Shown: positions 31,478 to 40,415 of the stretch, piece by piece | Numbering within the stretch: the first letter of the stretch is position 1 | Layout: the number at the start of each line of letters is the position of its first letter | DNA from: Spirochaetales bacterium | GTDB taxonomy: Bacteria > Spirochaetota > Spirochaetia > SZUA-6 > RPPD01 | Assembly: GCA_016929065.1 (NCBI GenBank) | Contig: JAFGJO010000002.1 | Location: 1-64,000, forward strand | DNA length: 64,000 bases | Direction: 5' to 3' | The notes under the pieces: model-generated | Databases searched by the model: none | Seen by the model: only the letters and a program-made list of their open reading frames with translations | What the model was told of the DNA's origin: nothing | Position numbers and translations under genes: made by a program

Positions 31478-31957
31478 TCACTCAATGACAATGGAAAGAT
31501 TTACAGTATTTCCGCTGATTTTCAGTGAAAGATCTCCGCCAGTCTCATAGCGAATTCTGGCAAGCCCCAGATGGCTTTTCCCGTCACTTCGAACAGCAGC
31601 TTCTTTCATTTGAGCAACATACATTTGAAAAGGATCTCCTTCGATTATTTTATCGTAGACATCTTTCAGCTGAGCAATCGATTCTTTGCTGGATGTGTTT
31701 TCAACTGAAATAACGATCCGTTCTGTTTCAGGGGATACCCGAATAACTATATGGGTTTCATCATGCGATGCATACTTCACCGCATTCTCCAGTAATTCAC
31801 TTGCAGCCATTGCTATTTTATCTGCCTTTGCCTGGTCCACAATGCTTATTGCAAGAAAATTCTGGATAAATCCCCGTACACAGGCAATATATTTCCAGCG
31901 GGGGCCAAATTTCAATTCTATATATCCATCGCGTCCAAGGTTCTCTGTTACTGCCAT
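31478..31957 (-). CDS. HATPase_c-type ATP-binding regulatory protein (RsbW-like)
   Basis: N-box KIAMAASELLENAVKYAS and GLARIRYETGG; GAGGA ribosome-binding site before MAVTENL. Confidence 0.72.
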   Translation of the reverse strand: MAVTENLGRDGYIELKFGPRWKYIACVRGFIQNFLAISIVDQAKADKIAMAASELLENAVKYASHDETHIVIRVSPETERIVISVENTSSKESIAQLKDVYDKIIEGDPFQMYVAQMKEAAVRSDGKSHLGLARIRYETGGDLSLKISGNTVNLSIVIE

Positions 31958-32127
31958 TTTGATCCTCCTCAATTAAACTATATGGAGATTTATGTATTTT
32001 GCAAGAAATATCTGAAAAAACAGGGAAAGCCGATAAATGAATGTATAATGTGAGAAGCAATCACTTTATTATAATAATTGGTGACAGTTTTGAGATAATC
32101 TGGCAAAATATTGTCAGGAGGCCAAAA

Positions 32128-32433
32128 ATGTATATAGTACATGTCCATGTAACCGTTAAACGGGAATTTATTGATGCATTCAAATCAGCAAGCATTAAAA
32201 ACGCCGAAAACAGCATCAGGGAGCCCGGAATTCAGCGTTTTGATGTGATGCAGTCGATGGAAGAGCCTGCACAATTTGTGCTTGTGGAGGTATACGCTAC
32301 CAAAGAAGAAACGCTTCTGCATAAAGAAACAAATCACTATAAAAAATGGCGTGATACGGTCGAAAACATGATGGAAAAGCCCCGAAAAAGCATTAAATAT
32401 GTGAATTTGTTTCCGAATGACAGCAACTGGTAA
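32128..32433 (+). CDS. ABM-domain (LsrG-like, putative quinol monooxygenase) protein
   Basis: [22 protein letters not shown]...[12 protein letters not shown]...[32 protein letters not shown] ribosome-binding site. Confidence 0.82.
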   Translation: MYIVHVHVTVKREFIDAFKSASIKNAENSIREPGIQRFDVMQSMEEPAQFVLVEVYATKEETLLHKETNHYKKWRDTVENMMEKPRKSIKYVNLFPNDSNW

Positions 32434-32439
32434 ATTCCC

Positions 32440-33591
32440 ATGAGCTATTCGTTTCAAACTGCAGGCAATATCATCGTAGGCCGTGATAAACGTCGGGAGA
32501 TACCGCTCATCTGTTCCGGATTCGGGAAAAGAATATTGTTTGTGACCGGACGCCGTACTGTTTTTCTTGATGAAATGATACCGGAATTTTTAAAACTTGG
32601 CTGCACGGTTATTGCCTTTCAGGTAGAGACAGAACCGACGACCGGAATAATCGAGCGTGGGCTGGAAATTGCCCGAAAGCATAGATGCGATGTTATCGCG
32701 GCTGTCGGCGGGGGCAGTGTGATTGATACAGCGAAAGCGCTCGCCGTGCTTGTGCCAAACTCCGGGACACTCATGGATCATCTGGAAGTGATCGGGGATG
32801 CGGTCCCGCTTGAAAAACAAAAAATACCGCTTGTCGTTGCGCCTACAACGGCGGGGACCGGTGCAGAAGCTACCTGTAATGCGGTGATTAGGTCAAAAAA
32901 GCATAAGGTCAAGGTAAGTCTGCGCAGTGTGAACATGTTTCCCTCCTGTGTTGTTATTGATCCTGTCTGTACCAGGTCAATGACTCCTGAACTGACCGCC
33001 TTTTCCGGTTTTGATGCAATGACTCAGCTCATTGAGTCCTATCTTTCAAAGAATGCAAACCCCATTACTGATGCATTGTGCATTGAGGGCTTAAGGAAAG
33101 TGCATGATTCTTTTTTTAAGGCATATCAGGATGGCACAGACATTCAGGCACGGGAAGAAATGTGTGTGGCGAGTCTGTTGAGTGGCATGGCATTGGCAAA
33201 TTCAAAATTGGGTGCTGTTCACGGCATAGCCGGCCCGTTGGGCGGTATGATCGATGCGCCGCACGGGGGGATTTGTGCGGCATTGCTTGGACCGGTGATG
33301 ATAAAAAATATTGCCCGAATTCAGAAAGATCACATTTCAGATGCGGCATTGCGTGTAAATATCATTTCACAGGTATTGTTTGATGCTTCGAAAGACCATT
33401 CCGACAATCTGGTATCCGGAATTAAAGACCTTGCCCGGAAAATGAAAATACCCGGCCTGGGTTCCTGTGGATTTTCTGATGCGGATTATACAGAGCTCGC
33501 TGATAAGGCACTGCGGGCAAGCAGTATGAAGGGGAATCCGGTTGAGCTGAACACTGAAGAGCTGTTCGAGATTTTTACCATGGCGTTGTAG
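32440..33591 (+). CDS. iron-containing alcohol dehydrogenase
   Basis: AVGGGSVIDTAKALAVL, PTTAGTGAEAT, GFDAMTQLIESYLS, GAVHGIAGPLGGMIDAPHGGICAALLG. Confidence 0.93.
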   Translation: MSYSFQTAGNIIVGRDKRREIPLICSGFGKRILFVTGRRTVFLDEMIPEFLKLGCTVIAFQVETEPTTGIIERGLEIARKHRCDVIAAVGGGSVIDTAKALAVLVPNSGTLMDHLEVIGDAVPLEKQKIPLVVAPTTAGTGAEATCNAVIRSKKHKVKVSLRSVNMFPSCVVIDPVCTRSMTPELTAFSGFDAMTQLIESYLSKNANPITDALCIEGLRKVHDSFFKAYQDGTDIQAREEMCVASLLSGMALANSKLGAVHGIAGPLGGMIDAPHGGICAALLGPVMIKNIARIQKDHISDAALRVNIISQVLFDASKDHSDNLVSGIKDLARKMKIPGLGSCGFSDADYTELADKALRASSMKGNPVELNTEELFEIFTMAL

Positions 33592-33636
33592 TTCGGTTGT
33601 TCTGGTTTCAAATTCATGATTTTCGAATGGGGATGG

Positions 33637-33942
33637 TCACTTTTTTTTATTCCGGTTCTGTTTTTTTCTTTTTAATTCCATCTCACGGTGAAATGTACAG
33701 TAACGGTAGGTTCTGTTTGTAAGCGGGTTTTTGTCTTTTACTTTTATTCCGCAGTGCACACATAATCCCTGCGTTCTTCGGTATTCATATAATCTGCGGG
33801 AGCGTTCACGATTTAAAAGGATGGTTGGTTTTTTAACGATAATTCGTACCCCTTTATAATCATATTCACCAAATACGTTCCGGCTGAATTCTTCGATTTT
33901 TTGAAAGAGTTTTTCAAGCGCTTTTTTGGTTAATACTTTCAT
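33637..33942 (-). CDS. small zinc-binding-like conserved hypothetical protein
   Basis: LCVHCGIKVKDKNPLTNRTYRYCTFHRE (CxxC...CxxH) and a basic tail. Confidence 0.55.
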   Translation of the reverse strand: MKVLTKKALEKLFQKIEEFSRNVFGEYDYKGVRIIVKKPTILLNRERSRRLYEYRRTQGLCVHCGIKVKDKNPLTNRTYRYCTFHREMELKRKKQNRNKKK

Positions 33943-34102
33943 TGCGTTCCCTTTGCATTGATGCCCAATGCCCGGTCTGTATCAAATACCGCCGTGTTGT
34001 TGACCGCAAATTCTACTATAAAGTGTAATGGGAAAAATCAGGAATTCAAGCATTTTATCCGGTAAATTATTTTTTGCATGACAGATGCCGGGCTGATTGC
34101 AG

Positions 34103-34405
34103 TTATATCTTTCTGCGAAGCAAAATAATAAATCCAATTGCAAAAAGTATAAACGGCAGATTGTGTATGATGATATTCAGAATTTCAAAATAGGAAAAAT
34201 TGCCGACAGTCAGAAATTCGGGAATAATCACCTTCATCGAGGTGATTATTCCGAATACAGAAGAAATATACAGCGTCAAAGTCCCGATAATAATGAACAG
34301 CCATGCAATATCACGGTTTCTTGGCCAGTTAAGAATTGCAAAAAGGCTGGCTGCTGCTCCCAATAACAGGCGGACAATAGTATTGATAAATTGAAAACTT
34401 TCCAT
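34103..34405 (-). CDS. small integral membrane protein
   Basis: 100 aa with three hydrophobic segments; ribosome-binding site (AAGGAT) upstream. Confidence 0.5.
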   Translation of the reverse strand: MESFQFINTIVRLLLGAAASLFAILNWPRNRDIAWLFIIIGTLTLYISSVFGIITSMKVIIPEFLTVGNFSYFEILNIIIHNLPFILFAIGFIILLRRKI

Positions 34406-34483
34406 GAAAACAATCCTTCTGTCTTTATAAATCCTGATTTGAGTATACCAGATTCAAAAAAAATGCAATACCCATGGCCGGGA

Positions 34484-35317
34484 TTAAATTGTCCCGCCCT
34501 TTTCAAGTAATTGTGTCAGTTTTTTTATTTCATTTTCCGATACATCAAACGGCAAAATACTTGGTGACGAGTTAAAAGGGGAAAGCAACACACCCTGTCC
34601 CAAAAAATGATCAAACACAGCACGATAATGCGCTCTGTTTTTCTGAAAACAAAGATAGATCCCGTCCTGATAAAACAAATCGGTTCTTTTGTTTTGCAAT
34701 TCATGGATCCATTCGGGGACAAGGGTCTGTTTATACAGTGAGAGGGCAGACCGTAAACTTTGCAGAATTACCGGCGAGGAGAAAATCGGAACCGAATCTT
34801 GTCCCTTCTTTTTTTGACATACAAGAACGGATGCATCCCCGAACCCTGCGGAAAATACAGGGAGAATTATTTCTGAATGGATGTTTTTTTCTGAATAAGG
34901 CCGCCACCATGAAATACCGGATCCGGGGTTGTTTTTTGAATAAAAAGGATTGTAAATATCATTCCTGTTGATTTTTTTTCCAAATCGAATTGAGAAAAAA
35001 TCCAGAGCCTCGGCAAGCGAGGGGAAAACAGAGAAGCTGTTGTATTCAGGAAAAAAGGCAGCAAGTTCATTTTTTAAACGCAGATTGTATACAGACGGCA
35101 GCCGTGCTCCAAGGCCTTTTTCCAGGATAATTTTTAAAGCCTTGATTGATCCTGCGGGCCGATGGCCGAACAGACAGTTTCCGTTATCCCTGTACAGATC
35201 AAGATACCGGTTGCCCTTCATGTCGTAAATATAAAAATTCCGGGCGCGGCGAATGACGGGAACCCTGCTGCTGCATGAAACAATCTGTTGTTGATCCGGC
35301 TTCATGGGCTTCCTCAA
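34484..35317 (-). CDS. degenerate class III aminotransferase-like (glutamate-1-semialdehyde aminomutase-like) protein
   Basis: N-terminal RRARNFYIYDMKGNRYLDLYRDNGNCLFGHRPAG and C-terminal VFDHFLGQGVLLSPFNSSPSILPFDVSENEIKKLTQLLEKG resemble class III ends; ATGA overlap with gatB. Confidence 0.6.
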   Translation of the reverse strand: MRKPMKPDQQQIVSCSSRVPVIRRARNFYIYDMKGNRYLDLYRDNGNCLFGHRPAGSIKALKIILEKGLGARLPSVYNLRLKNELAAFFPEYNSFSVFPSLAEALDFFSIRFGKKINRNDIYNPFYSKNNPGSGISWWRPYSEKNIHSEIILPVFSAGFGDASVLVCQKKKGQDSVPIFSSPVILQSLRSALSLYKQTLVPEWIHELQNKRTDLFYQDGIYLCFQKNRAHYRAVFDHFLGQGVLLSPFNSSPSILPFDVSENEIKKLTQLLEKGGTI

Positions 35318-36765
35318 GATGACAATTTTTCCGACAATAATTTTTCGGCTTCCTGGGGATTTGCTTTCCCTTTTGAGGCTTTCATGACCTGTCCCATCAA
35401 GAATTTGATTGCCTGCAGTTTTCCGTTCCGGTAATCATCTGCCGAGCCGGGATTTGCTGCAATTACTTCAATGACAATTTTCTCGAGTTCCCCCCGGTCT
35501 GAAATCTGGGATAATCCTTCTGCAGAGACAATTTCCTGTGCTGCTTTTCCAGTTGCTGCCATTTTGATAAAAACATCTTTGGCCATTTTTCCGCTGATTT
35601 TTCCTGATTCCTGTAGCAACAACAATTCGGCAATGTGAGCCGGTGTTGTCCTGAAATCACTGATCGAGATGTTGCCGGCATTCAGATATTTTTTAACTTC
35701 ACCAAGAAGCCAGTTGGCTGTTTTTTTGGGATTAGGATAATGGGTGAGTATCTGTTCAAAGTAATCTGCAAAAGCTTTTTCTGTCGTAAGAACAATTGTA
35801 TCAGTTTCAGAGAGTCCCAGCTGATGCATAAAACGCTCCCGTTTTTCCTTTGGCAGTTCACCGATTGTTTTTTCAATTGATTGGATCAAGTCGGCAGAAA
35901 TCGAGAGAGGCTTGAGATCCGGCTCTGGAAAATAACGGTAATCCGCTTCTTCTTCCTTTGTTCTTTGCAGAATTGTTTTCCCAGAGGCTTCATTCCATCC
36001 ACGGGTGGACTTGCCTGCCGCTTCCCGTGTGAGACGGTGGTTCTGCCATTCATCGGCCTGCCTTTGGACTTCATACTCCAGGGCCGCCTGAATAGCTTTG
36101 AATGAGTTCATGTTTTTTATTTCCACGATTGGAGTTGCATATTTTTTTTCTTCTTCATACACCCACAGATTAATGTTGGCATCACAGCGCAGAGACCCTT
36201 CTTCCATATTGCAGTCGGATATCTCGAGATACTGCATGATTTCGTGAATACTCATGACAAAAGCGGCTGCTTCAGCAGGTGACCGCATGTCGGGTTCGGA
36301 GACAATCTCCAAAAGCGGGGTACCGCTCCGGTTGTAATCAACATAGCTTTCGTGCGACCCGTCATCCGCATGAATATTTTTTCCAGTATCTTCTTCCATG
36401 TGGATGCGAAGAATCCGAATATCCCGTGTTCCCTCCTGTGTAAAGACCGTTAACATACCATTGTTGCAGATCGGCATGTCGTATTGTGATATTTGGTATG
36501 CTTTGGGAAGATCGGGGTACATGTAGTTTTTCCGGTCAAACTTTGTCAGCGGGGCAATGGAACAGCCCAGGGCTCTCCCTGCTTTGATGGCCGAGCGAAT
36601 ATGTTCTTTGTTCGGGACGGGAAGGGATCCGGGAAGGCCCAGGCAGACAGGGCATACCCGGGAGTTGGGTTCACCGCCGAACACATTCCGGCAGGTGCAA
36701 AACGCCTTGGATTTTGTCGACAGCTGGACATGAACTTCGCAGCCGATGATGACATCATATTTCAT
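35314..36765 (-). CDS. gatB: Asp/Glu-tRNA amidotransferase subunit B
   Basis: YDVIIGCEVHVQLSTKSKAFC, DRKNYMYPDLPKAYQISQYD, DYNRSGTPLLEIVSEPDMRS, IEIKNMNSFKAI. Confidence 0.96.
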   Translation of the reverse strand: MKYDVIIGCEVHVQLSTKSKAFCTCRNVFGGEPNSRVCPVCLGLPGSLPVPNKEHIRSAIKAGRALGCSIAPLTKFDRKNYMYPDLPKAYQISQYDMPICNNGMLTVFTQEGTRDIRILRIHMEEDTGKNIHADDGSHESYVDYNRSGTPLLEIVSEPDMRSPAEAAAFVMSIHEIMQYLEISDCNMEEGSLRCDANINLWVYEEEKKYATPIVEIKNMNSFKAIQAALEYEVQRQADEWQNHRLTREAAGKSTRGWNEASGKTILQRTKEEEADYRYFPEPDLKPLSISADLIQSIEKTIGELPKEKRERFMHQLGLSETDTIVLTTEKAFADYFEQILTHYPNPKKTANWLLGEVKKYLNAGNISISDFRTTPAHIAELLLLQESGKISGKMAKDVFIKMAATGKAAQEIVSAEGLSQISDRGELEKIVIEVIAANPGSADDYRNGKLQAIKFLMGQVMKASKGKANPQEAEKLLSEKLSS

Positions 36766-38207
36766 GCAGCACCTCCGCGGTTTTTCCATGATTGCGCTAT
36801 GGAAAGCAAAAGGTTTTCATTGCCCTGCCTGCCCGCCAGCTGCATGCCGATCGGGAGATTGTCATTCGACATACCCGCCGGAATTGAAATTGCGGGAATT
36901 CCCACCAGGTTTGCGTAAATTGTACAAATATCCTGCAGGTACATGGTCACCGGATCATCAAGTTTTTCTCCGAGTTTGAAGGGGGGGGTGGGGGATGTCG
37001 GGGAAAGGACAATATCATAGTCTGTAAAGATATTGTCGAATTCATGGGTCAGGAGGCTGCGGACAGCCTGTGCTTTTTTATAGTATGCGTCGTAATACCC
37101 GGAAGATAGCACATAATTCCCGATAAATATCCGCCGTTTGACTTCGCTGCCGAAACCTTCAGACCGGGTATTGATATACATATCGAGCAGATTGCCATTG
37201 TCGTTCCGCAGTCCGTATTCAATGCCGTCATAGCGAGCAAGGTTTGAGGAGGCTTCTGCAGGAGCAATAATATAATAGATCGCAACGGTGTAGGAAAGAT
37301 TCGGAATGGATATTTCTGATACATCAGCACCCTGCTGTTTGAGCCAGTCAATAAAGCCTGCTGCTGTTTTTCGTACTGAATCACTGTTCCCCTCACCATT
37401 CAGCTGCACGGGCAGTGCGACTTTAAGTCCTTTCAGATTTCCCGGAGTAAGCGGAAACATATCGCTGTATGAAAAATCCCGCGAAGTGCTGTCTTTTGAA
37501 TCAATCCCCGCGCAGACTGAGAGGAGCAGGGCAATATCAGCGGGATTGTGTGCGACGATGCCGATTTGATCCAGAGAGGATCCATAGGCAACCAGGCCGT
37601 AGCGGGACAGGGTTCCGTATCCCGGTTTAAGCCCGTATAAGCCGCAGAACGACGCCGGCAGCCGCACCGATCCACCGGTATCGGATCCAAGTGCAGCGGG
37701 AGCCTGAAATGCTCCGACAACCGCCGCGGAACCGCCGGAGCTTCCTCCGGGGACATACTCCCGATTGACCGGATTGCGTGTCGGGCCATACTGCGAATAT
37801 TCGCAGGAAGATCCCATCGCGAACTCGTCCATGTTTGTTCTGCCCAGAAATACTGCACCTTCCTTTTCCAGGCGCCTTATGACCGTTGCTGTATAGGGAG
37901 CGGAAAAACCCTCTAGAATTTTTGAGCCGCAGGTCGCTTTTTTGCCGGTAATAAGGATATTGTCTTTGACTGCGATGGGGAGTCCCGAAAGTCTGCCGTG
38001 TGTATTGTTTTTACGCTTGATATCTTCAGCGGATGCCCGTGTCCTCGCGTCTTTGAAAAACTCAATGTAGCCATTCAATGGAATGTCTGCATTGTTGTCG
38101 TTTTCATAAGCCGTCTGGTAAGCGGATACAATTTCTTCGCTGGTAAGGCTTTTTTTTTCCAGGAGAGTTTTTATCTCTGTAAGGCTGTATCTGGTGATTT
38201 CGCTCAT
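36762..38207 (-). CDS. gatA: Asp/Glu-tRNA amidotransferase subunit A
   Basis: LPIAVKDNILITGKKATCGSKIL, NMDEFAMGSS, VPGGSSGGSAAVV, GSDTGGSVRLPASFCG. Confidence 0.97.
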   Translation of the reverse strand: MSEITRYSLTEIKTLLEKKSLTSEEIVSAYQTAYENDNNADIPLNGYIEFFKDARTRASAEDIKRKNNTHGRLSGLPIAVKDNILITGKKATCGSKILEGFSAPYTATVIRRLEKEGAVFLGRTNMDEFAMGSSCEYSQYGPTRNPVNREYVPGGSSGGSAAVVGAFQAPAALGSDTGGSVRLPASFCGLYGLKPGYGTLSRYGLVAYGSSLDQIGIVAHNPADIALLLSVCAGIDSKDSTSRDFSYSDMFPLTPGNLKGLKVALPVQLNGEGNSDSVRKTAAGFIDWLKQQGADVSEISIPNLSYTVAIYYIIAPAEASSNLARYDGIEYGLRNDNGNLLDMYINTRSEGFGSEVKRRIFIGNYVLSSGYYDAYYKKAQAVRSLLTHEFDNIFTDYDIVLSPTSPTPPFKLGEKLDDPVTMYLQDICTIYANLVGIPAISIPAGMSNDNLPIGMQLAGRQGNENLLLSIAQSWKNRGGAA

Positions 38208-38506
38208 TTTTTTTCTTCCATTTCTTCAATTATTTGGGGAACACGGAAAAAACCGTTTTCGAAATGAGGGGACAACTCTTCCAGTTTTGTGCGGATCAGG
38301 CTTTCCCCCGGTGCATCATCCCGAAGGTCATTCACTGTTATGGTTTTGCCAAGGTCGGGGTCAATATGTGATGTATCGATTTCCTTGAGCTTTTCCACAT
38401 ACGAAATAATGTCCCCTATCTGGTTTTTAAAGTGCTCCTGCTCTGTCCCGCTGATGGAAAAGCGGCAGAGGCCCAAAACGGCATTGAATGTTTTATCATC
38501 AATCAT
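38204..38506 (-). CDS. gatC: Asp/Glu-tRNA amidotransferase subunit C
   Basis: IIDDKTF...FKNQIGDIISYVEKLKEIDTSHIDP...LRDDAPGESL...FRVPQII; overlaps the gatA start. Confidence 0.9.
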   Translation of the reverse strand: MIDDKTFNAVLGLCRFSISGTEQEHFKNQIGDIISYVEKLKEIDTSHIDPDLGKTITVNDLRDDAPGESLIRTKLEELSPHFENGFFRVPQIIEEMEEKK

Positions 38507-38655
38507 GTGGTTCTCTCCTGCACTATATTAATATAGGAACAGAAAAATCTGTTCTGCAGTGCTGTTTTCTATGAAGATTTTTAGTTGTATCACATTCCCT
38601 TTATCCTTGCAAGAAAACAAGAGGGAGAAAACAGAAGAAGGCTGCAGATATTATA

Positions 38656-39159
38656 TCATTGCAGATAATAGGTCGGCGGTGAGTTCTTGTATTTGAATCC
38701 CTGCTGATTTTCTATTTGCCAGACTTTTTTATCGGTAATTCTATAGGCAATTTCATATGAGAAGCTGTTGGTTTTAAAGGTGATAATCTGCCATTTCGAA
38801 TATCCCTGGCCGGGTGGAAACACAAGATTCTGCCCCAGGAGGTCGTCCGGGTCAGGTGAATCAAGATCCCATAATTTAATCACCGGCTGGCCGTTGTTCG
38901 CGTTATAGAAATAGCTTTTATTGACCGTCCAGGTGTTTGACGGTTTCATATCCTTTCGGAGTTTGACTGTGCTTTTTCCGGGAATTTTCAATTCAAGCTG
39001 GACTTCATCCGCGCCAAAATAGTCTTCTGTGTCATTACAGCGGATCCATTGAATGTGCAGGGCAACAGTATCGCCTGCAGATTGGGGGAAACCGGCAGCC
39101 GGACTGGCAATAAAAAAACCGAGAACCATCACGACAACAAGAACAGCTCTATTTTTCAT
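38656..39159 (-). CDS. hypothetical secreted protein
   Basis: signal peptide (MKNRAVLVVVMVLGFFIASPAAG); contains IKLWDLDSPDPDDLLGQ. Confidence 0.5.
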   Translation of the reverse strand: MKNRAVLVVVMVLGFFIASPAAGFPQSAGDTVALHIQWIRCNDTEDYFGADEVQLELKIPGKSTVKLRKDMKPSNTWTVNKSYFYNANNGQPVIKLWDLDSPDPDDLLGQNLVFPPGQGYSKWQIITFKTNSFSYEIAYRITDKKVWQIENQQGFKYKNSPPTYYLQ

Positions 39160-39298
39160 ACCGGCTCCTTTGCAGCACAATAGATTGGATAACTTTAAGA
39201 TTACTATAATAATAGCACACTTTCAAACAAATTAAAAAAGGAGAAAATAAAAATCTCATTCTTGACGAACTGCAGAAGACGGGATATGTTTTTCCATT

Positions 39299-40354
39299 AT
39301 GAATGAATTATTTTTTATGGTTATTTTAGGTTTACACATTGTTGTAAATATTCCTAATTTGATTCTCCTGCTAATCGGTTTTTTTACCAGTTTTTCACGG
39401 ACCATTCAAAAGTCCAGTAAAATACTTTTTGCACTGGGCATGCTGTTCCTTTTATTCGGGCTAATTCCGACTATTCTGGTAAATTACGGATATAATGAGT
39501 TTATCAACAATTACTCTTTTGGATATGCATTATACCTTGCATCCCTGTTTACCGGGGATGTTGTCGCATTCATTTTTTTGGGGATAAGCCTGCTCCGGGA
39601 GTATTCCCTGCTTGTTTCGGGCCAGCGAAGGCTGTGGATAACAAGCCTGGTTATGCTCGCCCTCGCGTATGGGTCGGCATTGACCGCAGTCTTTATTCCG
39701 AATTGGGGCGTATTGTTTGCCCTTCTTTTTCTGCGGTGGGTTTTTGGGCTGCTCACCTGTATTCTGCTTTTAATCACGCTGGGGTCTTTGAAAACCAAAA
39801 CAAACAAGAAAACAAAGACAGGCCAGATTCAGAATATCGGGCAGTATCTGATCAAAGCGCAGGCACTCAGGTCTGATATCCTGAAACTGGTCAACGGGAA
39901 TGCTGACATTCGCAGAGAATTGGGAGACATTGAGCCGTTGCTCAATAAAAGCGTCGAACAGGTAAAGGTTCTTGTAAAACGGCAGCAGGAAATTGTTGAA
40001 TATTTAAAGGCCTTCTCTGCTGCTGACAATGAACGACAGCTTCAGGAACTGCGGTACAAGGAAAACGTTGCCGACACTGCTCTTCTAAAAAAAGAATTCC
40101 AGAAGGCAATAGCCGAACACGAAAAGCAGCATGCTTCCCTCAAGGAACTGAACGGGCAAGTGCAAATTATAGAATTACGGGTAACCTCCGCGGTGTCCGG
40201 ACTTGAAAAATTAAAGATTGATGCGGTCCATATGAAAAATGTAAACAATATTTCGGAACCTGCTTCACTCATGGAACTGCGCCAGAAGACGAAAGACATT
40301 TCCGATTTTATGAAGGACTATAAAGAAAGCTTTGAGGAATTGGAAACACTTTGA
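39299..40354 (+). CDS. multi-TM protein with C-terminal coiled coil
   Basis: N-terminal TM cluster to about residue 165, then a long charged helical region. Confidence 0.6.
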   Translation: MNELFFMVILGLHIVVNIPNLILLLIGFFTSFSRTIQKSSKILFALGMLFLLFGLIPTILVNYGYNEFINNYSFGYALYLASLFTGDVVAFIFLGISLLREYSLLVSGQRRLWITSLVMLALAYGSALTAVFIPNWGVLFALLFLRWVFGLLTCILLLITLGSLKTKTNKKTKTGQIQNIGQYLIKAQALRSDILKLVNGNADIRRELGDIEPLLNKSVEQVKVLVKRQQEIVEYLKAFSAADNERQLQELRYKENVADTALLKKEFQKAIAEHEKQHASLKELNGQVQIIELRVTSAVSGLEKLKIDAVHMKNVNNISEPASLMELRQKTKDISDFMKDYKESFEELETL

Positions 40355-40383
40355 AAAATATTTATAAGGTACTGCAAAAAAAA

Positions 40384-40409
40384 AGCCGGCCATGGGACCG
40401 GCTTTTTTT
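40384..40409. terminator. terminator between convergent genes, possibly bidirectional
   Basis: AAAAAGCCGG(CCATGGGA)CCGGCTTTTTTT; A tract on one side and T tract on the other. Confidence 0.85.
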
Positions 40410-40415
40410 ATTTTC

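Noticed and set aside
36493-36979. 141-aa and 77-aa ORFs opposite the gatB/gatA junction
   Set aside because: Antisense shadow ORFs of conserved genes with no ribosome-binding site or domain.
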